Part shown: piece after piece, positions 42,715 through 55,239 of the stretch
Position numbering within the stretch: position 1 is the first letter of the stretch
Layout: every line of letters starts with the position of its first letter
NCBI GenBank assembly: GCA_036365515.1
Contig: CM070874.1
Location: 94,281,842 to 94,345,841 of the forward strand
Direction: 5' to 3'
Origin: Torymus aiolomorphi
Lineage: Eukaryota; Arthropoda; Insecta; Hymenoptera; Torymidae
DNA: 64,000 nucleotides
Notes under the pieces: generated by a model
The model's database searches: none
What the model saw: only the letters and a program-made list of their open reading frames with translations
What the model was told of the DNA's origin: nothing
Program-made: the position numbers and the translations under genes

Positions 42715-43700
42715 TTAGGCACGACCGCTTCTCGGGAGAGCCTTATATTTTCACTAGAGCGAAATTGTAAGACTTCAAAAACGAACAATTTGTTGCATAA
42801 AAACTATTTTTCACCCAGAATTAGTTCATTTTAGGCGTTTTTTATGGTGTATGTGTGTATTTTCGTTCGTATGTAGTCAAGATTATGGAATATCTCAGCG
42901 AATTTCCAATAGATCTTAACGAATTTTGGCGCAGATACTCGTCTAATTATAAGTAAGCTCCAGTCTTATACCGAGCCGAATCGATCAACAAATAAAAAAA
43001 CACCAGAACAAATAAAAATTTTTGAACATAATGTGAACAAAATTAATTTTACGTCAAAAAACAACAAATGCATCTGCTAAAACTAATTAAAACACGTCTT
43101 TTTTACATGGAAAATTGTTTTCTATGAACAATATTTAACAATATAATAGCGAAAAAACCGCTAAAATCATCAAAAATAGTCGTTTTTTTGCTATTTCTTT
43201 ACAGGATTTGATTTTACACAATAACGTTAAATATAAAAGTTATAGATAATATTAAAACAAAACTTTTTTTTCTTAAACATTTTTTTGTACAATCAATTCC
43301 TGATGAGTTGAACTCATAAAAACGATTTTTAACGCCTAAATATACATAAAATGGACGATTTTAGGCTATAACTTGACAGGATTTGATTTTACACAAAAAT
43401 CTTGAATGTAAAAGTTATAGATAATTAAAACAAAACTTTTTCCTATTAAACATTTTTTTGTACAATCAATTCCCGACGAGTTAAATCCAAACAAACAATT
43501 TTTAACGCCAAAACATACATAAAATGGACGATTTACGCTTATTTCAACGATTTGACTTTACACAAAAATATTAAATGCAAAAGATATAAGTATGGATAAC
43601 ATCTAAACAAAACTTTTCCCCAATTAATATTTTAATGTACAATCAATCCTGATTATCTAAACCTATAAATACGACATTTTACATATTCAATTTTCGCTTA
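42715..43700 (+). repeat. Third copy of the Helitron-like head with 175-bp units
   Basis: Same layout: head 42715-43180, then about three units (starts at about 43179, 43353 and 43523). The last unit degrades into AT-rich DNA towards 43890. Confidence 0.8.
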
Positions 43701-43944
43701 TTTAATATGATTCGATTTGACAAAGAATTATTCAATGCAATAGCTTTAAATAATATCGGAAAAAACAATATAACATTCGAAAGATCATATAATTATAAAA
43801 ATATAATCATAAGATATAAAATTACATTTAATTTCAATGTTAAAATAGTACATTACGATACTGCCACTGAAATCACATGTATCGTACGATATTTTATAGC
43901 ACGTTTACCTAAGTCCACTGTCACGCCTATCCTTACCTTAATCA

Positions 43945-44292
43945 TGATAATGTTTTTAGTCAATTCTGACTAGATCCGTTGGGAGCGAGGAAGAAAATAA
44001 ATCTCCCACGATGTTAAAGTTTGCGACGTTTCGTCGACGGATTTGTCGTCCTCTTCAGGCTTTATTTAAAATATATCAGAAAATTATAAAAATTACACTG
44101 GATAGTTAAAATACATCGAAGTTACAATAAATGTTAACAATAATTGTTACCTTGTTTATCTCGCAGAGATTCGTCAAAAGATGTGAATATGTATATATTA
44201 ACGCAGAGCTTATATAGTATTGTGGTTGCACCGATGGTAAACAAAAACAAAAACAATAATAGAGACAGAAAAACTGTCATAGATATACGTTA
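43945..44292 (-). repeat. Inverted pLTR at the left end of the Penelope cluster
   Basis: This is an inverted copy of 46165-46510 and 49065-49408, ending about 52 bp short of the outer end of the right copy. It includes a hammerhead-like core at 44023-44060 (minus strand). Confidence 0.85.
44023..44060 (-). ncRNA. Hammerhead-like motif in the left pLTR
   Basis: On the minus strand the order is CTGAAGA, CGAC...GTCG hairpin, GAAAC. It is identical to the motifs at 46394-46431 and 49295-49332. Hammerhead ribozymes are an established feature of Penelope-like elements; activity here is not shown. Confidence 0.5.
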
Positions 44293-45571
44293 TTATTTAC
44301 GTAACGAGTAAAACATAAATTTATATTCTCTACTAAGATTCAATGTATCTTCGTTTTTGTTAATTGTATTAGGTGTGCTATTAATGAATAACATTTCGGA
44401 GATAAGTCTTTTTTGATAATCGCTTTCTATGTCTTTTATCTTAACTGACTCAAAGTCGAATTCATGTTTATATGTATTTTTATGTGCATATACAACTGCC
44501 TTTTCATTCTTATTCATACGATGTTCGGAAATACGTTTATTTAAAGCACGTTTTGTCTCACCTATATACCGAGCATCACAGTCTTTACATGAGAATTCAT
44601 AAACTACATTCGTTTGTTCAAGTTTATTGGTTTTGTCTTTACCAAGAACAACCAATTTATTTAGCTTATTGACTATAGATGGAATAATTTTAATGTTATA
44701 TTTTTTAAATAATTTTTTGCAGTTATTATAAAAATTTGAATGAAACGGTAATGACACTTTTAAGTTATAACCGTTGGTATGTACTGGTTTGTTATTGGTA
44801 TTATTTGAGTTTTTAATTTTGAAAAGTCTGGCTTTTGTGTATTTTTTGATAAAGACCGTTGGATATGAATTCTCAATAAGTATGTCTGTGACTCGCGATA
44901 TATTTTTGTTGTGAAACCGTTTGTCTGATAACAGAATAGCCCTATCTATTAAGTTAAAAACTATATTCTTTTTTAATAATACAGGATGGTTGCTATAATA
45001 ATTCAATGTTCTATTCGAGGACATTGTTTTACAATACCAATCAGTGATAATATTGCCGTTTTCTTTAACAAGAGAAACATCCAAAAAGTTAATACTGTTG
45101 TTATTCTCTATTTCATAAGTGAAATTAAGATTACAATCGAATTCATTGAACACTTTGTTAACTATATGGATATCTTCTTTTTTAATGCAACAAATCGAAT
45201 CATCAACATACCGAAAATAAAAAATCGGTATGATGTTGAAATCAATTTTGAGTTTATTCCAACAAAAAACTTCTAAATCTCCCAACACTAGATCAGCAAA
45301 AAAAGGAGAGATGGGGGAGCCCATCGGTGTCCCAAAAATTTGTTGGTAACATCTGTCATTAAAGGTAAAAAATACATTTTCAAACAAAAATTTTGTACTA
45401 TCAATAATATCACTGAACGGTATTTTACAGTTATTTAAAATATTTGAGGCATGTTTCTCTAAACTCTGAATTACAAGGTTCAACGAGAAATTTGTGAAAA
45501 GAGAAACTACGTCTAATGAAACAAGGGTGTATCCATCTGGAATTTAATGTTTTTTAATTTTTGGATTAAAT
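44293..45571 (-). pseudogene. Penelope RT-endonuclease, 5'-truncated inverted copy
   Basis: A 396-residue open frame (44293-45483) contains the RT region with GTPMGSPISPFFADLVLGD and the active-site YVDD (YFRYVDDSICC). It also has a linker and the GIY-YIG-type nuclease (VYEFSC, then RYIGETKRALNKRISEHR). RT motif A (the first Asp) lies upstream in 45484-45571 in another phase. The copy stops at 45571, where the direct partial copy begins head to head. It is the longest uninterrupted Penelope frame in the window, but the N-terminal half of the protein is missing. Confidence 0.9.
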
Positions 45572-46161
45572 CACTTATTGAGAATTCATATCCAACGGTC
45601 TTTATCAAAAAATACACAAAAGCCAGACTTTTCAAAATTAAAAACTCAAATAATACCAATAACAAACCAGTACATACCAACGGTTATAACTTAAAAGTGT
45701 CATTACCGTTTCATTAAAATTTTTATAATAAATGCAAAAAATTATTTAAAAAATATAACATTCAAATTATTCCATCTATAGTCAATAAACTAAATAAATT
45801 GGTTGTTCTTGGTAAAGACAAAACCAATAAACTTGAACAAACGAATGTAGTTTATGAATTCTCATGTAAAGACTGTGATGCTCGGTATATAGGTGAGACA
45901 AAACGTGCTTTAAATAAACGTATTTCCGAACATCGTATGAATAAGAATGAAAAGGCAGTTGTATATGCACATAAAAATACATATAAACATGAATTCGACT
46001 TTGAGTCAGTTAAGATAAAAGACATAGAAAGCGATTATCAAAAAAGACTTATCTCCGAAATGTTATTCATTAATAGCACACCTAATACAATTAACAAAAA
46101 CGAAGATACATTGAATCTTAGTAGAGAATATAAATTTATGTTTTACTCGTTACGTAAATAA
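45572..46161 (+). pseudogene. Penelope protein, direct partial copy (linker and GIY-YIG)
   Basis: The copy starts in the linker after the RT (IENSYPTVFIKKYTKAR), has a TAA at 45715-45717 and a small indel, and continues with an open frame at 45799-46161 that contains the complete GIY-YIG-type domain. It is almost identical to the C-termini at 44293-44660 and 48700-49062. Directly downstream is the internal pLTR. Confidence 0.85.
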
Positions 46162-46164
46162 TAA

Positions 46165-46520
46165 CGTATATCTATGACAGTTTTTCTGTCTCTATTATTG
46201 TTTTTGTTTTTGTTTACCATCGGTGCAACCACAATACTATATAAGCTCTGCGTTAATATATACATATTCACATCTTTTGACGAATCTCTGCGAGATAAAC
46301 AAGGTAACAATTGTTGTTAACATTTATTGTAATTTCGATGTATTTTAACTATCCAGTGTAATTTTTATAATTTTCTGATATATTTTAAATAAAGCCTGAA
46401 GAGGACGACAAATCCGTCGACGAAACGTCGCAAACTTTAACATCGTGGGAGATTTATTTTCTTCCTCGCTCCCAACGGATCTAGTCAGAATTGACTAAAA
46501 ACATTATCATCATTTCTGCA
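46165..46520 (+). repeat. Internal pLTR of the Penelope cluster
   Basis: It matches 49065-49420 nearly base for base and the left-end pLTR in inverted orientation. It precedes the ATG of the long copy. A hammerhead-like core lies at 46394-46431. Confidence 0.85.
46394..46431 (+). ncRNA. Hammerhead-like motif in the internal pLTR
   Basis: The order is CTGAAGA, a CGAC/GTCG stem and GAAAC, about 115 bp before the ORF start. AAATAAA just before and TTTATTT about 60 bp after the motif could pair as an outer stem. Confidence 0.5.
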
Positions 46521-49062
46521 ATGGGGAGTAAAATCGTGAATACGATTAACAACTTAGATCATAACCCTGGCCTAGGATCAGAGACAGGTCAATCTTCTTC
46601 TTTTTTTCAACATATAACAATTACACATGGATCGAACATAACTCAAAAATTGAAAAAATGGTTAAAGTCACGCCGCAGACAGAGAGAAATTACGCACCAG
46701 TTGAATTTCCTCAAAGACTGTAAACTACTGGAGGTGGTCCCCAGCCATATATACAACATAGCACGAAAACTGGAAAAACTCAAATTTCGAAGTAAGTCTT
46801 GTAAAGACAGCTTATTTATCCACACTAAGAAGCTTTCCAACAAATTACTGAAGTTAGAAATTAGAGATTTTACTCTACACAAAAAGTTACTTAACCGATC
46901 TATTCATAGTTTATTTATTGACATAAAAAATTTAAACATTGATTGTCACACTTTAAAGAATTTCTTCAATCTGAGCAACAAGAATATTAAAACGTTAGAC
47001 AAAAAACTTAACTATCGTTTTAATAAAAAACTTAATCTGATCAAAAGGAGATCCAATGTTCATAATAATTTAAACGTTAATATTGATAAGTGTTTCAAAA
47101 ATCTTTCTAATGTATACATCCCTTCGAACGTTGCCGAAATTGCTTCTCTAGGCCGTAACGTCGCATATAAACAGTGTAATATGTCAGAATCTAATATTTT
47201 TTCTACCATCAAAAATTTAGAATCAAGTCTTAATACCTCACATTTGAATGCCAATGATAAACATAAAATAAGACAAGATATAGTTAAAGCTATAAAATCC
47301 AAACAAATTGTAAACAACAGCCGAATCTTACTGACCGAACGTTATTCAAACAAATAAAAACTGCTCAAAAATTTATAAGAGACAACAGAGATATATTTTT
47401 CACACAATCAGACAAAGGCAATGTAACTGTTTGCTTAGACAAATCAGAGTATATACAAAAAATGAATGAATTACTTAATGACAACAAGGTATATAAAGAG
47501 ATAAAAGGGAAACCCCTTAACAAACTACAAAATGGGGTCTATAAAATCCTAAAAAATTTCAACGAAAATAACATTCTCAAAAATAAATATCATACCATAC
47601 AACTCACACAGACAGACACACAACTTGCAAAATGCTATGGTTTACCTAAAATCCATAAACCAACATTATCATTCAGACCGATAATTTCAACTGTCAACAG
47701 CCCAACCCATCCCCTACCAAAAGTGATTTATGAAAAGCTTAAGAGTTGCTTCCCTCCTCCCAAATCACACATAGACAATAGTTTTGATTTAATCCAAAAA
47801 TTAAAAAACATTAAATTCCAGATGGATACACCCTTGTTTCATTAGACGTAGTTTCTCTTTTCACAAATGTCTCGTTGAACCTTGTAATTCAGAGTTTAGA
47901 GAAACGTGCCTCAAATATTTTAAATAACTGTAAAATACCGTTCAGTGATATTATTGATAGTACAAAATTTTTGTTTGAAAATGTATTTTTTACCTTTAAT
48001 GACAGATGTTACCAACAAATTTTTGGGACACCGATGGGCTCCCCCATCTCTCCTTTTTTTGCTGATCTAGTGTTGGGAGATTTAGAAGTTTTTTGTTGGA
48101 ATAAACTCAAAATTGATTTCAACATCATACCGATTTTTTATTTTTGGTATGTTGATGATTCGATTTGTTGCATTAAAAAAGAAGATATCCATATAGTTAA
48201 CAAAGTGTTCAATGAATTCGATTGTAATCTTAATTTCACTTATGAAATAGAGAATAACAACAGTATTAACTTTTTGGATGTTTCTCTTGTTAAAGAAAAC
48301 GGCAATATTATCACTGATTGGTATTGTAAACCAATGTCCTCGAATAGAACATTGAATTATTATAGCAACCATCCTGTATCATTAAAAAAGAATATAGTTT
48401 TTAACTTAATAGATAGGGCTATTCTGTTATCAGACAAACGGTTTCACAACAAAAATATATCTCGAGTCACAGACATACTTATTGAGAATTAATATTCAAC
48501 GGTCTTTATCAAAAAATACACAAAAGCCAGACTTTTCAAAATTAAAAACTCAAATAATACCAATAACAAACCAGTACATACCAACGGTTATAACTTATAA
48601 GTGTCATTACCGTTTCATTCAAATTTTTATAACTGCAAAAAATTATTTAAAAAATATAACATTTAAATTATTCCATCTATAGTCAATAAACTAAATAAAT
48701 TGGTTGTTCTTGGTAAAGACAAAACCAATAAACTTGAACAAACGAATGTAGTTTATGAATTCTCATGTAAAGACTGTGATGCTCGGTATATAGGTGAGAC
48801 AAAACGTGCTTTAAATAAACGTATTTCCGAACATCGTATGAATAAGAATGAAAAGGCAGTTGTATATGCACATAAAAATACATATAACCATGAATTCGAC
48901 TTTGAGTCAGTTAAGATAAAAGACATAGAAAGCGATTATCAAAAAAGACTTATCTCCGAAATGTTATTCATTAATAGCACACCTAATACAATTAACAAAA
49001 ATGAAGATACATTGAATCTTAGTAGAGAATATAAATTTATGTTTTACTCGTTACGTAAATAA
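46521..49062 (+). pseudogene. Penelope RT with GIY-YIG endonuclease, long copy, broken
   Basis: The probable start is the ATG at 46521 (MGSKIVNTINNLDHN). The N-terminal 278 residues are basic and helical. A one-base shift near 47340 leads into FFTQSDKGNVTVCLDKSEY, then CYGLPKIHKPTLSFRPIIS. A second shift near 47815 leads to motif A (SLDVVSLFTN), then GTPMGSPISPFFADL and the active-site YVDD (YFWYVDDSICC). A TAA near 48490 and another near 48597 interrupt the linker. The GIY-YIG-type domain follows intact (48700-49062). Family knowledge: the RT copies RNA at a cut or end, and the nuclease opens the target. This copy cannot make a full enzyme. Confidence 0.9.
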
Positions 49063-49064
49063 TA

Positions 49065-49460
49065 ACGTATATCTATGACAGTTTTTCTCTCTCTATTATT
49101 GTTTTTGTTTTTGTTTACCATCGGTGCAACCACAATACTATATAAGCTCTGCGTTAATATATACATATTCACATCTTTTGACGAATCTCTGCGAGATAAA
49201 CAAGGTAACAATTGTTGTTAACATTTATTGTAATTTCGATGTATTTTAACTATCCAGTGTAATTTTTATAATTTTCTGATATATTTTAAATAAAGCCTGA
49301 AGAGGACGACAAATCCGTCGACGAAACGTCGCAAACTTTAACATCGTGGGAGATTTATTTTCTTCCTCGCTCCCAACGGATCTAGTCAGAATTGACTAAA
49401 AACATTATCATCATTTCTGCAATGGGGAGTAAAATTGTGAATACGATTAACAACTTAGAT
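49065..49460 (+). repeat. Right-end pLTR of the Penelope cluster
   Basis: It follows the stop of the long copy, contains a hammerhead-like core at 49295-49332, and extends to the right 13-bp target duplication at 49461. It is about 52 bp longer at its outer end than the inverted left copy. Confidence 0.85.
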
Positions 49461-49914
49461 CTTACCTTAATCAGTCCACTCGCTACGCTCGCGCGCTAAC
49501 CTCACGGTGCAATAATCGACTACTTAAGTCACGGGTAGGCGTGACTTAAGCAACGAAGATAGACACTAATAGAAGCGCAAAGCTTATAGGGAGACTGAGG
49601 CAACCCGAATTTAGTATGTACCCCGACCACGCGCAGCGCGACAGTCGATTTCTGAAAGTTTCGTGAACAGCTGACTGAGCTGACGAACGGTCGATAACAT
49701 ACCACCCGTAACGACTGCAATGGTAACACAATACATATTATGTATGTAAAACTGATAAACTGGGCATTACAAAAATGTCAGTAATCAACATTAATTACAA
49801 GGAAGTAGACTAAACCCCAAAAACATTTAACAAAACAAATTAATGTTAAACTCCAATCTATAAACCAAATGGGGGAACACTTTATATATTACATCCACGT
49901 TACAAACATATGTA

Positions 49915-49985
49915 TGTGGCGTTGGTCCTGTGGTTAATGTACCTGAATACTCTTTTGATGCGGGTTCGAATCCATCACCCGGAGA
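49915..49985 (+). repeat. tRNA-like (SINE-like) sequence in the left TIR of element F
   Basis: A good B box (GGTTCGAATCC) lies at 49962-49972 and an A-box-like stretch at about 49920-49935. A T-run of about 20 follows. Cloverleaf pairing is poor, so it is not a functional tRNA. An inverted partner with one change in the B box lies at 51371-51445. Confidence 0.6.
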
Positions 49986-50035
49986 ATATTTTTTTTTTTT
50001 TTTTATTTCTTTAATTAATAAGTAAGACTGTACTT

Positions 50036-50800
50036 TTCTGCTGGTTGGAAAATAATGTATTGAATTTTGACGTTTTTAAATAGTTTTTTGTACTACCCTG
50101 GAAGTACTGTTCACAATGCGTTGGATATAATTTTTTTTTATTTACAAATGATTGTATGAAAAAATTAGAAATACTTCATTACAATCTCTTGGCATGTAGA
50201 CATTATATTGAACTATTAAATAATATTGTTATATAATTATTGTAAATATAACGGTGGAAGAAAGAAAATAAATGATATAGAGGAAATAAAGAATTGTTCC
50301 TTATTTAATTTCCTTATTTAATTTAAAGAATATTATTATTATTATATTAGTATTTTTTGTAAAATGATGTTGTTTTAGTTCGTTTTTTATTTACTAAATT
50401 TTTTTTAATTTGTATACTGTTTTACTTGTATTGCTTAGAAATGTTTTTCCTTACAGTATTATTATTTATTTTAAATAATTTATGTAGTTAAATAATCGAA
50501 TTAATAATATTAAATATTATGAGTAATTTGTAATCAGGAGATGGGATGGACGGCTCCCGTGGTTTGTGTAGGGCTACTGGCGAAGGATTCCACGGTTTTA
50601 TTTACAATAGTTATATTTAAAGATTATTGAATACTTCAATATAATTTCTACATGTCATGAGATTGTAATGAAGTATTTTGAAATGTTTTATATGATAATT
50701 TGTAAATAAAACAAAAAAAATATCCAACGCACTTCGAACAGTACCTCAAAGGTAGTGCGGAAAACTGTTCCAAAATTGCAAACAAATAAGCAGCAGAAAT
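50036..50800. repeat. Foldback in the centre of element F
   Basis: The outer parts are inverted (for example GTACTGTTC with GCGTTGGATAT at about 50105-50130 and its complement at 50710-50740). Further inner pieces also pair (around 50165-50215 and 50633-50690). AT-rich and non-coding. Confidence 0.7.
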
Positions 50801-50974
50801 AAAAGAAGGGTTGCAAATAATTTATTAAAATTTCAATTAATTATAATTCGTTTACTAATTTATAATTCGTTTTATACTTGTTGTTATCTTACCACCATCT
50901 ATATACCTAGTATTTAATATATGTAAAGGCCAATTTGCCCGTCTAAATAAATAAATAAATTAATTAATTATTCA

Positions 50975-51285
50975 GTTTAATTAAGGATTAAAATATCAAT
51001 CGTTAATTAAACCCGCGTTTAGTTAAGAACTAAATTTTTAATCGTTAATTGAATCAGCGTTTAATTATAAGAATTAAAATTTCAAGCGTCAATTAAACCC
51101 GCGTTCAGTAAAAAATTTAAATTTCAATCGTTACTTAAACATGGGTTCAATTAAAGACTGAAATATTAAATCTTAATAAAATGCTGGTTTAATTAACAAT
51201 TAAAATTTTAATTCTTTATTAAACGCTCGTTCAATTAACGATTGAAATTTTAGTTCTTAATTAAAATTAAATTAATGCCCAATTA
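50975..51285 (+). repeat. 43-bp AT-rich tandem array, about 7 units
   Basis: A unit with CGTTAATTAAAC, then GCGTTTAATTAA and ATTAAAATTT repeats every 42-44 bp (starts near 51001, 51043, 51087, 51129, 51173 and 51215). It is strongly palindromic around TTAATTAA. Confidence 0.75.
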
Positions 51286-51858
51286 AAAATATTACAATAT
51301 TTTCGCAGCCCTGAATAAAAGTATACAGTCTTAAGTACTCATTAATTAAAGAAATAAAAAAAAAAAAAAAAAAAATATTTTCCGGGTGATGGATTTGAAC
51401 CCGCATCAAAAGAGTAGTATTCAGGTACGTTATCCACAGGACCAATGCCACATACATATGTTCGTAACGTGGATATAATATATAAACTGTTCCCCCATTT
51501 GGTTTATAGATTGGAGTTTAACATTAATTTGTTTTGTTAAATGTTTTTGGGGTTTAGTCTACTTCCTTGTAATTAATGTTGATTACTGACATTTTTGTAA
51601 TGCCCAGTTTATCAGTTTCACATACATAATATGTATTATGTTACCATTGCAGTCGTTACGGGTGGTACGTTATCGGCCGTTCGTCAGCTCAGTCAGCTGT
51701 TCACGAAACTTTCAGAAATCGAATGCCGCGCTGCGCGTGGTCGGGGTACATACTACATTCGGGTTGCCTCAATCTCTCTGCAGGCTTTGCGCTTCTATTA
51801 GTGTCTATCTTCGTTGACTTAAGTGCGGACTTAGGTCACACTGTGCTATAAAATGAGA

Positions 51859-52430
51859 TAAACACATTGAAAACATAATTTAAAAAAAAGAAATATCTAT
51901 TGTTTACAAACTGCCAAATATTATGTAAACTAAAACACTAATAAAAATATATAATAAGAAATATAAATTGATGTTGAAGTAACAAAAATTAAAAGATTAA
52001 ATCCCTAAATGTTTTTTTACTTAAAATTATTCTAAGTTGGCCCAAGAAACAAATTATTTTTTTCTAAAACTTGGTCGTAGACAGGCAGCTAATATTGTAT
52101 ATAATCTAATCTTCTATTAACAATGTGATTAATAGAAGTTCTTCAAGTTTAAACCTTAAAAATAAAATTAAAAGACAAAGATTACATTTTTGTTTAATAT
52201 AAAATTGAGCCAAAGAATAAGCAAATATAATATTCCATCCTCACGACTCGTAACCATATTCCTGATATCACACATTAAATGATATTCGATGACGAATGAA
52301 TCTACGAAATCATTTTGTGACCATGAATGAAAATCCTTGAGGATATAGTTATTATGTTGAAATGTCCCATCTAAATAAAACAAAATAAAAGAAACAATAA
52401 AGTTTGTTGTTGGTAGGTAATGAGGTATGG
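51859..52430. other. Unassigned AT-rich DNA
   Basis: No ORF with a recognisable domain and no match to other parts of the window. Confidence 0.4.
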
Positions 52431-52545
52431 CGGGTTTGATGTGGGGCACAGGGCGGGGTCCAGGGGCAGAGCCCCTGGTGGGGGTGTAGGGGCGAAGCCC
52501 CCACTCAGGAGGTGTGGGGGGGCGAAGCCCCCCCACCTGAAATAA
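52431..52545 (+). repeat. G/C hairpin cluster (GGGGCGAAGCCCC type)
   Basis: Three perfect or near-perfect hairpins with GAAG or AGAG loops: GGGGCAGAGCCCC, GGGGGCGAAGCCCCC-like and GGGGGGGCGAAGCCCCCCC. The last is followed by ACCTGA. The cluster resembles the 3' end of the Helitron-like insertion at 57990-58069 and may be the end of another copy. The Pro/Arg-rich ORF on the minus strand here is a by-product. Confidence 0.65.
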
Positions 52546-52904
52546 AATTACTGATATATTAAAAATATATATATATATCAACAGCGATATATATAAACTT
52601 CTTTCTGAAATACGACCTTACTAAAGAAGTTAATTATTTTATTTTAATTTATTTACACTTTATTTAATCCAACTAAAAAAAAAAATTTTACTTTAATAAA
52701 ATTGTAGCTATAAAATAGATAGAAAAAAAATCGAGGTATCAATCTTGGTACAGAAATTGACAATTTGTTGGTATGGTCTTCCTTAATATATATAATTTTA
52801 CAACAATTATTATAATAAGAAAGGTTTGACCCTGCTTGCTACTAAAGTAGATAATTCGAATTCAAAAACGAATTCATAGATTTCATTTATTTCTCAATTA
52901 GACA

Positions 52905-53630
<726 letters not shown>

Positions 53631-54429
53631 TTCGTTATTAAATATTAATTACAAGAATCAACATATTAAGGTTGAGATGTGTCCGTACTTAATCCAAAAG
53701 ACTAAGCATGATAGAAACCGGCTTCAGTAATGCATCTCAGACATTCCATGTATTTTTGAGTTGACTCTATCTTTTTGAAAGTACATGTAATTTAATAAAA
53801 AAAATAAAAATACAGTTCTATAAAAAATACACAAGCAGTGCCTGAATTAAATCTGAGAAATTGCATGACTAATTTTTTTCTTTTTATTAAATTATACCTA
53901 CAAAAAAAAAGATAAAATCAGCATAAAAATACATAAGATGCCCGAAATGCACTATAAAAGCAGATTTCTATCATTCCTATGTTATTCTAAATGAAGTTTG
54001 AAAAGACATCCTCAAAGTAAATATCAACCACATCAATGAATGAGGAATAGATCTGTTAAATTTGACCGGTCGCCTCTTATAGTTGCTGCTTTTTCTGAAA
54101 GGATAATAAAAACCCTGAAACAAAAAATGAAGCTATAGTAATGGTTGAAAGCAGTAGATTACTGAAATAATAATTATTCAAAGAAGAGACCACAAAGTGG
54201 TCACAGTGAATTAAAATAAATACAGACTAGATCAACTTCCATTGATAATCTATAGAAAGATGAAGCTGCCAAGATGTATGCATCAGGAAGCCCTTCACTC
54301 AAGGTTACCCACTGTAATGCCATTGTTGAGTTTCTCAAAGTTGCCGTTCCCAATTTGGTCCTATTTTTTTTAAAGTCTCCTGCTTTATGATGGTCATATA
54401 ATGACGCTCTCGAGGAAAGAACAATTATA
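53631..54429. other. Unassigned DNA
   Basis: AT-rich, no ORF over 60 codons of interest, no match to other repeats in the window. Confidence 0.4.
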
Positions 54430-55200
54430 TGAAGACGTGTTGTCTTCTGCAGGAGCTCTTCGCCCTAGGCCAAAAACATAATTACAACAAGAATAACTTA
54501 GCAACGGAGGGAGTACAGAGAAGCCACACTCCTGTCAAAGGGGTAGGAAATTATTGCAGGATAGATACTAGCTGAAAAGTATAAGCCAATAAACTTTCTT
54601 ACAGTAAGCTACTCACCAGATAATTTTTTCAACGAGTTCAGAGGTTGTCAATGTCCACATAAAATATGTCAATCAATCCAACATATAGTCCCAATAAAAA
54701 ACGGTAACTGCAGGTGTTTAGGACGCCGTGATGTCGTCTGCAGGAGCTCTTCGCCCTAGGCCAAAAACATAATTACAACAAGAATAACTTGGCAACGGAG
54801 GGAGTATAGAGAAGCCACACTCCTGTCAAAGGTGTAGGAAATTATTGCAGGATAGATACTAGCTTAAAAGTATAAACCAATAAACTTTCTTACAGTAAGC
54901 TACTCACCAGATAATTTTTTCAACGAGTTCAGAGATTGTCAATGTCCACATAAAATATGTCAATCAATCCAACATATAGTTCCAATAAAAAACGCTAGCT
55001 GCAGGTGTTTAGGACGCCGTGATGTCGTCTGCAGGAGCTCTACGCCCTAGGCCAAAAACATAATTACAACAAGAATAACTTGGCAACGGAAGGAATACAG
55101 AGAAGCCACACTCCTGTCAAAGGGGTAGAAAATTATTGCAGGATAGATGCTAGCTGTAAAGTAAACGAGAAAACATTCTTACAGCAAACTACTCACAATA
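54430..55200 (+). repeat. 291-bp tandem array, about 2.6 units
   Basis: The segment GTCTGCAGGAGCTCTTCGCC and its near copies start at 54444, 54735 and 55026, each 291 bp apart. The copies differ at only a few positions. Non-coding. Confidence 0.9.
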
Positions 55201-55239
55201 TAGTGTTAGCGTGTCGATAAGATCATTCATAGCCCTATA

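Larger units (their letters stand above)
43945..49460. mobile_element. Penelope-like retroelement cluster (inverted partial, direct partial, long copy)
   Basis: The 13-bp sequence CTTACCTTAATCA occurs immediately at both borders (43932-43944 and 49461-49473), so the cluster behaves as one insertion into element F. It consists of an inverted partial copy (43945-45571), a direct partial copy (45572-46490) joined head to head, and a long direct copy (46165-49460). Terminal-repeat-like segments (pLTRs) lie at the left end (inverted), in the middle and at the right end. This arrangement, with inverted and tandem partial copies, is typical of Penelope elements. Confidence 0.85.
43895..51858. mobile_element. 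Element F: TIR element related to E, split by the Penelope cluster
   Basis: The left end (43895-43931, ATTTTATAGCACG) and right end (51815-51858, GTGCTATAAAAT) are inverted. After the Penelope cluster the left TIR continues at 49474 and runs to about 49996; the right TIR is about 51355-51858. Together they are about 500-550 bp per TIR, with GC-rich parts at 49475-49560 and 51660-51790. The centre (49997-51354) contains a foldback and a 43-bp array but no gene. The 154-bp element E at 37341 has the same end sequences and may be a deletion derivative. Confidence 0.65.

Noticed and set aside
44472..44672. 66-codon ORF with copies at 45782-45982 and 48683-48883
   Set aside because: It is antisense to the GIY-YIG-coding region of the Penelope copies and is repeated for that reason only.
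49915..49985. A functional tRNA gene
   Set aside because: Only the A- and B-box-like parts are present; acceptor and anticodon stems do not pair.
52168..52581. 137-codon Pro/Gly-rich ORF
   Set aside because: Its Pro/Arg part is the translation of the G/C hairpin cluster; the rest has no domain.
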